Assembly (NCBI RefSeq): GCF_003293695.1
Contig: NZ_CP029556.1
Span: forward strand, 2,118,001-2,182,000
Direction of reading: 5' to 3'
Length of the DNA: 64,000 nucleotides
Source of the DNA: Lysobacter oculi
Lineage (GTDB): Bacteria > Pseudomonadota > Gammaproteobacteria > Xanthomonadales > Xanthomonadaceae
Positions 60,543 to 64,000 of this stretch are shown in pieces. The notes under the pieces are model-generated. The model ran no database searches, was not told the DNA's origin, and was given only the letters and a program-made list of their open reading frames with translations. The position numbers and the translations under genes are program-made. The number at the start of each line of letters is the position of its first letter. The first letter of the stretch is position 1.

Positions 60543-61376
60543 ATGTGCATCCCGCATTACGCCGTGCTGGGCCACCCGGTCACGCATTCACTGTCGCCGC
60601 GCATCCACGCCGCGTTTGGCCGGCAGTGCGGGATCGCGGTGACCTATCTGGCGCTCGACACAGCGGAACAGGGATTGGCGGCGACGCTTGCGCGCTTCGT
60701 CCAGGCCGGCGGCTTGGGCGCGAACGTCACGGTGCCGGACAAGGCGGAGGCGGCGCTGCTTTGCCAGTCGCTGAGCCATCGTGCGCGCCGCGCCGGTGTC
60801 GCCAACACGCTGAGTTTCCGCGACGGCCATTGGCAGGGCGACAACACCGACGGCAGCGGCCTGGTGCGCGATCTGCGCGACCGCCGCGGCCTGGACCTGC
60901 ATGGCAGGCGGGTGTTGCTGCTCGGCGCGGGCGGTGCGGCGCATGGTGTGGCTCCGGCGCTGCTGGAAGCCGGCATCGAGCAGCTGGTGATCGCCAACCG
61001 CACGCGCACCCGTGCCTACGATCTGCTGGACCGGCTGCAGGAACCCGATCGCACCCGCGCCTGCACGCTGCGCGAAGTGGCGGCGATGGGCGATTTCGAT
61101 CTCATCGTGCAGGCCACCTCGGCGGGGCACGAGGGCATCCTGCCGACGCTGCCGGATCTGGTGCCGGGCCCGGACACGGTCTGCATCGACCTCAATTACG
61201 GGCGCGCGGCGCTGGCGTTCATCGCGTGGGCGCACCAGCATGGCTGCCAGCAGGCGTTCGATGGCCTTGGGATGCTGGTGGAACAGGCCGCCGACGCCTT
61301 CGAGATCTGGCACGGCGTGCGCCCGGACACCGCGCCGGTCTACGCGCAGCTGCGGATGTCCGCCGGGCGCGCGTGA
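60543..61376 (+). CDS. aroE: shikimate dehydrogenase
   Basis: A 277-residue NADPH-dependent enzyme of the shikimate pathway. SLSPRIHAAF binds shikimate, NVTVPDKAEA has the catalytic Lys, GDNTDGSGLVRDL the Asp. The Rossmann region LLLGAGGAAHGVAPALLEAG and VIANRTRTRAYDLLDRL follow. The short N terminus (MCIPHYAVLGHPVTH) suggests the ATG at 60543, with TACGAT ending six bases upstream, again a possible leaderless start. The pathway product, chorismate, is the substrate of the nearby XanB2-like enzyme. Confidence 0.93.
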   Translation: MCIPHYAVLGHPVTHSLSPRIHAAFGRQCGIAVTYLALDTAEQGLAATLARFVQAGGLGANVTVPDKAEAALLCQSLSHRARRAGVANTLSFRDGHWQGDNTDGSGLVRDLRDRRGLDLHGRRVLLLGAGGAAHGVAPALLEAGIEQLVIANRTRTRAYDLLDRLQEPDRTRACTLREVAAMGDFDLIVQATSAGHEGILPTLPDLVPGPDTVCIDLNYGRAALAFIAWAHQHGCQQAFDGLGMLVEQAADAFEIWHGVRPDTAPVYAQLRMSAGRA

Positions 61377-61630
61377 TGGATTGCCGCGCCGGCTGCGGTG
61401 CGTGTTGCATCGCGCCTTCCATCACTTCGCCGTTGCCGGGCATGCCGCATGGCAAGCCGGCCGGGATCCCGTGCGTGAATCTGGATGACGACTTTCGATG
61501 TCGCGTCTTCGGTGATCCGTCGCGCCCGGCGTTCTGCGCTTCGCTCAAACCGCATGGGTCGATGTGTGGAGAGTCGCGTGGGGAGGCGATGGCGATTCTC
61601 GATGCGTTGGAGCGGGCGACGCGGCCTTAG
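61376..61630 (+). CDS. YkgJ-type cysteine cluster protein
   Basis: An 84-residue protein with CRAGCGACC at its start and Cys later in IPCVNLDDDFRCRVF and FCASL, MCG. This is the pattern of the YkgJ/zinc- or iron-chelating Cys cluster family. The metal and function are unknown. Its ATG shares one base with the aroE stop, so the two genes are probably co-expressed. Confidence 0.85.
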   Translation: MDCRAGCGACCIAPSITSPLPGMPHGKPAGIPCVNLDDDFRCRVFGDPSRPAFCASLKPHGSMCGESRGEAMAILDALERATRP

Positions 61631-61675
61631 GTGGCGGGATTGGATGTGATCGCGATGAAAGGCGGCGCTTCGTTT

Positions 61676-61736
61676 CCGGTCACGGATCGGGGGCCTCGTC
61701 GCCGCTGAGGCTTCGTAGCCGGCGTCGATTGTGGGG
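61676..61736 (+). repeat. degenerate copy of the structured element
   Basis: The segment follows the left half of the full copy at 61776 (ccggtc-cggatcggggg, tcgccgctgaggct) in the same orientation but with many changes, and the right half is missing. It has lost the self-complementary arm. Confidence 0.6.
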
Positions 61737-61775
61737 AATGGGCTTTTTCGCTGCTTGAGGTGATGCTTCGCTACC

Positions 61776-61884
61776 GGTCGCGGGTCGGGGCCCCTCCGTC
61801 GCCGCTCAGGCTCCGCATCCGGCTCCGATTCGCGGGCGCGCGCCATCCATGGCGCGCTCGCCGGAGGGGCCCCGACCCACGACC
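61776..61884 (+). repeat. structured repeat element, copy A
   Basis: The closing arms GGGTCGGGGCCCCTCCG (61782-61798) and its exact reverse complement (61862-61878) are separated by a 63-base core. With a single mismatch the pairing extends to 61776 and 61884. Inside the core, GCGCGCCAT and ATGGCGCGC form a second hairpin (61838-61857) with a two-base loop. The core is nearly identical to that of copy B. Confidence 0.85.
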
Positions 61885-61997
61885 TGCTTTGAAGTGATCT
61901 GAGGGAATGTGGGACCCAGCACTTGTTTGGTGCTGCGTCCGTTCCGTTTCAATTGGTGATTGAGCGCGCACGAAGATGTGTTGTGGTTACAGGCATA

Positions 61998-62082
61998 TAC
62001 CGGTCGCGGATGCGGAGAGGTGCAGCTCCATCGAGAAGCCTTGATGGCGTGCTACCGGAGAGACCCCGACCCACGACCTGTT
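61998..62082 (+). repeat. remodelled copy of the structured element
   Basis: Both ends match copy A (taccggtcgcgg at the left, ccccgacccacgacctg at the right) with the same distance-like layout, but the core is changed (only gatggcgtgct and gctccat remain). It indicates an older insertion of the same repeat. Confidence 0.55.
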
Positions 62083-62203
62083 AGATACATTCTGAAAGAG
62101 CAGTGCTCACCACGTTGCATACCTTCGCGCGGATCCAACCTAATCCGCAGATGAAGCTCCGCGAAGAAGCGGCATTACTACCGATGCACAAATGTGAGGG
62201 GCG

Positions 62204-62302
62204 CGGAGCAGGGCTGGTCCATCGAGCGCGCCATGGATGGCGCGCGCCCGCGAATCGGAACTGGATGCGGAGCCTGAGCGGCGAAGGACCAGCCCTGCTC
62301 CG
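62204..62302 (-). repeat. structured repeat element, copy B (inverted)
   Basis: The arms CGGAGCAGGGCTGGTCC (62204-62220) and its exact reverse complement (62286-62302) enclose a core that, read on the minus strand, matches the core of copy A over about 57 bases with two or three changes. The arm sequence is unlike that of copy A, yet fully self-complementary. Confidence 0.85.
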
Positions 62303-62312
62303 TGGCCCGGAT

Positions 62313-62482
62313 CGAAGGCGCCAAGCTTTCGCTCAAAATCAAAATCGCCACGTTTTCGAGCTCAACGCCGAAGGCGCCAGGCCTTCACTCAAAAATCAAA
62401 AATCGCCACGCTTTCGCGCGCAACATCGAAGGTGCCAATCCTTCACTCAAGAATCGAAACCGCCACGCCTCCACACCAACGC
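62313..62482. repeat. imperfect tandem repeat, three units of about 57 bp
   Basis: Units start with cgaaggcgcc or cgaaggtgcc at 62313, 62369 and 62427. Each continues with a TTC-(g/a)-CTCAA(a/g) block, an A-rich stretch and (a/c)CGCCACG. The last unit is the least conserved. There are no unique spacers, so it is not a CRISPR array. It follows copy B directly. Confidence 0.8.
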
Positions 62483-62520
62483 CCCAAGCTGGCACGCATC
62501 ACACACCGGAAGCCGCGCCC

Positions 62521-63072
62521 TCAACCCGCGCGCCGCTTCCCGGTCAGGTACTCGTCCTTCAACTTCACGTAGTGACCGGCCGAATAGAACAGCGCCTCGA
62601 TCTCCGCATCACTCAGTCTGCGCGCGAACTTCGCCGGGCTGCCCAGCCACATCTCGCCCTCGCCCATCACCTTGCCGGGCGTCAGCAGCGAACCGGCGCC
62701 GAGGAAACCGTGCCGCTGGATCACCGCGCCATCCAGCACCGTCGAACCCATGCCTACCAGGCACGCGTCGTCGATGCGACACGCATGCACGATCGCCTTG
62801 TGCCCGATCGTCACATCCGCGCCGATCACCGTGGCGAAACCACCGAGCTTGGCGTGCGGCCCATCGTGGCTGACGTGGATCACCGTGCCGTCCTGCACGT
62901 TGGTGCGCGCGCCGATACGGACGAAATTGACATCGCCACGGATCACCGTGAACGGCCAGACCGAGACATCGTCGCCCAGCACCACGTCACCGATGACGCG
63001 CGCGGATTCATCGACGTACACGCGTTCGCCGAGTTTAGGAAGTTGATCGAGGTAGGGGCGGACGTTGTGCAT
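62521..63072 (-). CDS. gamma carbonic anhydrase family protein
   Basis: A 183-residue left-handed beta-helix protein of the YrdA/CaiE/gamma-CA type. Zinc ligands H66, H91 and H96 and the residues R45, D47 and Q60 are all where the family has them (VIRGDVN, NVQDGTVIH, TIGHKAIVHAC). It likely forms a trimer with hydratase-like activity, though many members are inactive in tests. The start at 63072 (MHNVRPYLDQLPKLG) follows the threonine aldolase stop by five bases, so the two genes may be co-transcribed. Confidence 0.9.
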   Translation of the reverse strand: MHNVRPYLDQLPKLGERVYVDESARVIGDVVLGDDVSVWPFTVIRGDVNFVRIGARTNVQDGTVIHVSHDGPHAKLGGFATVIGADVTIGHKAIVHACRIDDACLVGMGSTVLDGAVIQRHGFLGAGSLLTPGKVMGEGEMWLGSPAKFARRLSDAEIEALFYSAGHYVKLKDEYLTGKRRAG

Positions 63073-63077
63073 GCGGA

Positions 63078-64000
63078 TCACTTGAAGGATTGGAAGGCGT
63101 GGATGGCGCGGTCGATGCCGGCGTCGTCGATGTCGAGATGCGTCACCAGCCGCACCTGCGGCAGGTAACCGATGGAGGCGCGGATGCCGTGCGCGTCGAG
63201 GTGCGCGGCCAGGGGCTTGAGGCGTTCCGGCGCGACTTCGATGAACACCATGTTGGTGTGCTGCGCATGCACGCTGATCGCGGGCGTATCGCGCAATCCG
63301 GTTGCGAGACGTTCGGCGCGGGCGTGATCGTCGGCCAGCCGCGCGACGTGATGATCGAGCGCATGCAGTCCCGCCGCCGCAAGGATGCCGGCCTGCCGCA
63401 ACCCGCCGCCGCAGACCTTGCGCCAGCGTCGCGCGTGGTCGATGAGCACCGTGGAGCCGGCCAGCACCGAACCTGCCGGTGCGCCGAGCCCCTTCGACAG
63501 GCAGACCGACACCGAATCGAAGTGCCGCGCGATCCCGCCGGCCGCCACGTTCGATGCCACCGCCGCGTTGAACAGGCGTGCGCCGTCGAGATGCAGGGCC
63601 AGCCCGCGTCGATCGCACAGTGCCCGCGCATCCTTGAGATAGGCCATCGGCAACACGCGCCCCATCCAGGTGTTTTCCAGACACAGCAGCCGGGTGCGCG
63701 CGAAATGCGGATCGACCGGCTTGATCGCGCGTTCCACCGCACCGAGATCCAGCGTGCCGTCATCGGCCTGCGGAATCGGCTGCGGCTGGATGGAGCCGAG
63801 CACGGCCGCGCCGCCGCCTTCGTATTTGTAGGTATGTGCCTCCATGCCGACGATGTATTCGTCGCCACGCGCGCAGTGCGCCATCAACGCGACAAGGTTG
63901 GCCTGCGTGCCGGTGGGACACCACAGCGCGGCCTCGAAACCGAGATCGGCGGCGATGCGCTGCTGCAGCGCGATGACCGTCGGGTCTTCGCCGTAGACGT
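63078..64000 (-). CDS. low-specificity L-threonine aldolase, N terminus beyond the window
   Basis: A PLP enzyme that splits threonine or allo-threonine into glycine and acetaldehyde. The window holds 307 residues starting VYGEDPTVIALQQRIAA; roughly the first 20-30 are missing. Key segments are LWCPTGTQANLVALMAH, GGAAVLGSIQPQPIPQ, LENTWMGRVLPM, LHLDGARLFNAAVA and the PLP lysine in SVCLSKGLGAPAGSVLAG. The protein ends HAFQSFK. The gene runs off the right edge, so its start and promoter cannot be seen. Confidence 0.9.
   Translation of the reverse strand, partial: VYGEDPTVIALQQRIAADLGFEAALWCPTGTQANLVALMAHCARGDEYIVGMEAHTYKYEGGGAAVLGSIQPQPIPQADDGTLDLGAVERAIKPVDPHFARTRLLCLENTWMGRVLPMAYLKDARALCDRRGLALHLDGARLFNAAVASNVAAGGIARHFDSVSVCLSKGLGAPAGSVLAGSTVLIDHARRWRKVCGGGLRQAGILAAAGLHALDHHVARLADDHARAERLATGLRDTPAISVHAQHTNMVFIEVAPERLKPLAAHLDAHGIRASIGYLPQVRLVTHLDIDDAGIDRAIHAFQSFK

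Larger units (their letters stand above)
61631..62520. repeat. 890-bp non-coding interval with a cluster of structured repeats
   Basis: No gene is supported. It contains two full copies of a structured element in opposite orientation (61776-61884 and 62204-62302), a degraded copy (about 61676-61736), a remodelled copy (about 61998-62082), and an imperfect tandem repeat (62313-62482). Long open frames that cross it are by-products of the base composition. Confidence 0.8.

Noticed and set aside
62313..62482. Possible CRISPR array.
   Set aside because: Units are contiguous and imperfect, with no unique spacers, and no cas gene is nearby.
61960..62873. Arg-rich open frames across the repeat cluster, such as those with MARARESE-like starts.
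   Set aside because: They arise from the GC-rich inverted repeats and appear in several frames at once.

Overview
This window looks like chromosomal DNA from a high-GC gammaproteobacterium of the family Lysobacteraceae (Xanthomonadaceae), for example the Luteimonas, Lysobacter, Thermomonas or Pseudoxanthomonas group. The grounds are the dnaA-dnaN-recF-gyrB block next to rpmH-rnpA-yidC-mnmE, a xanthomonadin-type aryl polyene cluster with a XanB2-like chorismatase and flavin-dependent halogenase-like enzymes, and the general gene style. The genus cannot be fixed by reading alone. No rRNA, tRNA, insertion sequence, prophage or CRISPR array was seen.

Layout. 1-1.3 kb: end of an M48 metalloprotease lipoprotein gene and a CPBP protease. 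1.3-7.7 kb: replication block gyrB, recF, dnaN and dnaA on the minus strand, with a 243-bp AT-richer dnaA-dnaN interval carrying DnaA boxes (candidate oriC or dnaA control region). 7.8-11.7 kb: rpmH, rnpA, yidC and mnmE on the plus strand; no yidD lies between rnpA and yidC. 11.7-21.6 kb: a complete cbb3 oxidase locus, ccoNOQP, a small membrane ORF, ccoG, ccoH, ccoI, ccoS, a TauE/SafE-like membrane protein, and an Fnr regulator with all four cluster cysteines. A near-perfect FNR box precedes ccoN, so the regulator at the end probably controls the operon. 21.7-31.6 kb: a TonB-like lipoprotein broken by one extra C, a hydrolase plus NatAB-like ABC operon, a small XRE regulator and membrane protein operon with two identical operators, a ferredoxin-NADP reductase, a YadGH-like ABC exporter, and two lipoproteins.

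31.9-44.3 kb: polA with its usual DUF2782 neighbour, a glycine-zipper protein with an internal duplication, a small Cys-rich protein, uvrD, a UPF0114 membrane protein, and a dipeptidyl peptidase / heme oxygenase / bacteriophytochrome operon. In that operon the heme oxygenase carries an in-frame amber codon and the phytochrome has no output domain. 44.4-57.9 kb: the aryl polyene (xanthomonadin-like) cluster. Ketosynthase, chain-length factor, glycosyltransferase and halogenase-like genes run on the plus strand. Eight genes (ACP to ketoreductase) run on the minus strand. A second flavoprotein and the chorismatase follow on the plus strand. The expected pathway is chorismate to hydroxybenzoate, loading on ACP, polyene extension by KS/CLF, ketoreductase and dehydratases, halogenation, acyl/glycosyl tailoring, then MMPL/LolA-assisted transfer to the outer membrane. 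No adenylating ligase is present in the window.

57.9-64 kb: hemB, a GNAT, a PD40 propeller protein, aroE, a YkgJ-type Cys cluster protein, then an 890-bp non-coding interval packed with repeats, then a gamma carbonic anhydrase and the start-truncated threonine aldolase. The repeat interval holds two inverted copies of a structured element. Their cores are nearly identical, but the closing stems differ in sequence while each stays self-complementary. This is the best candidate in the window for an undescribed repeat or RNA family.
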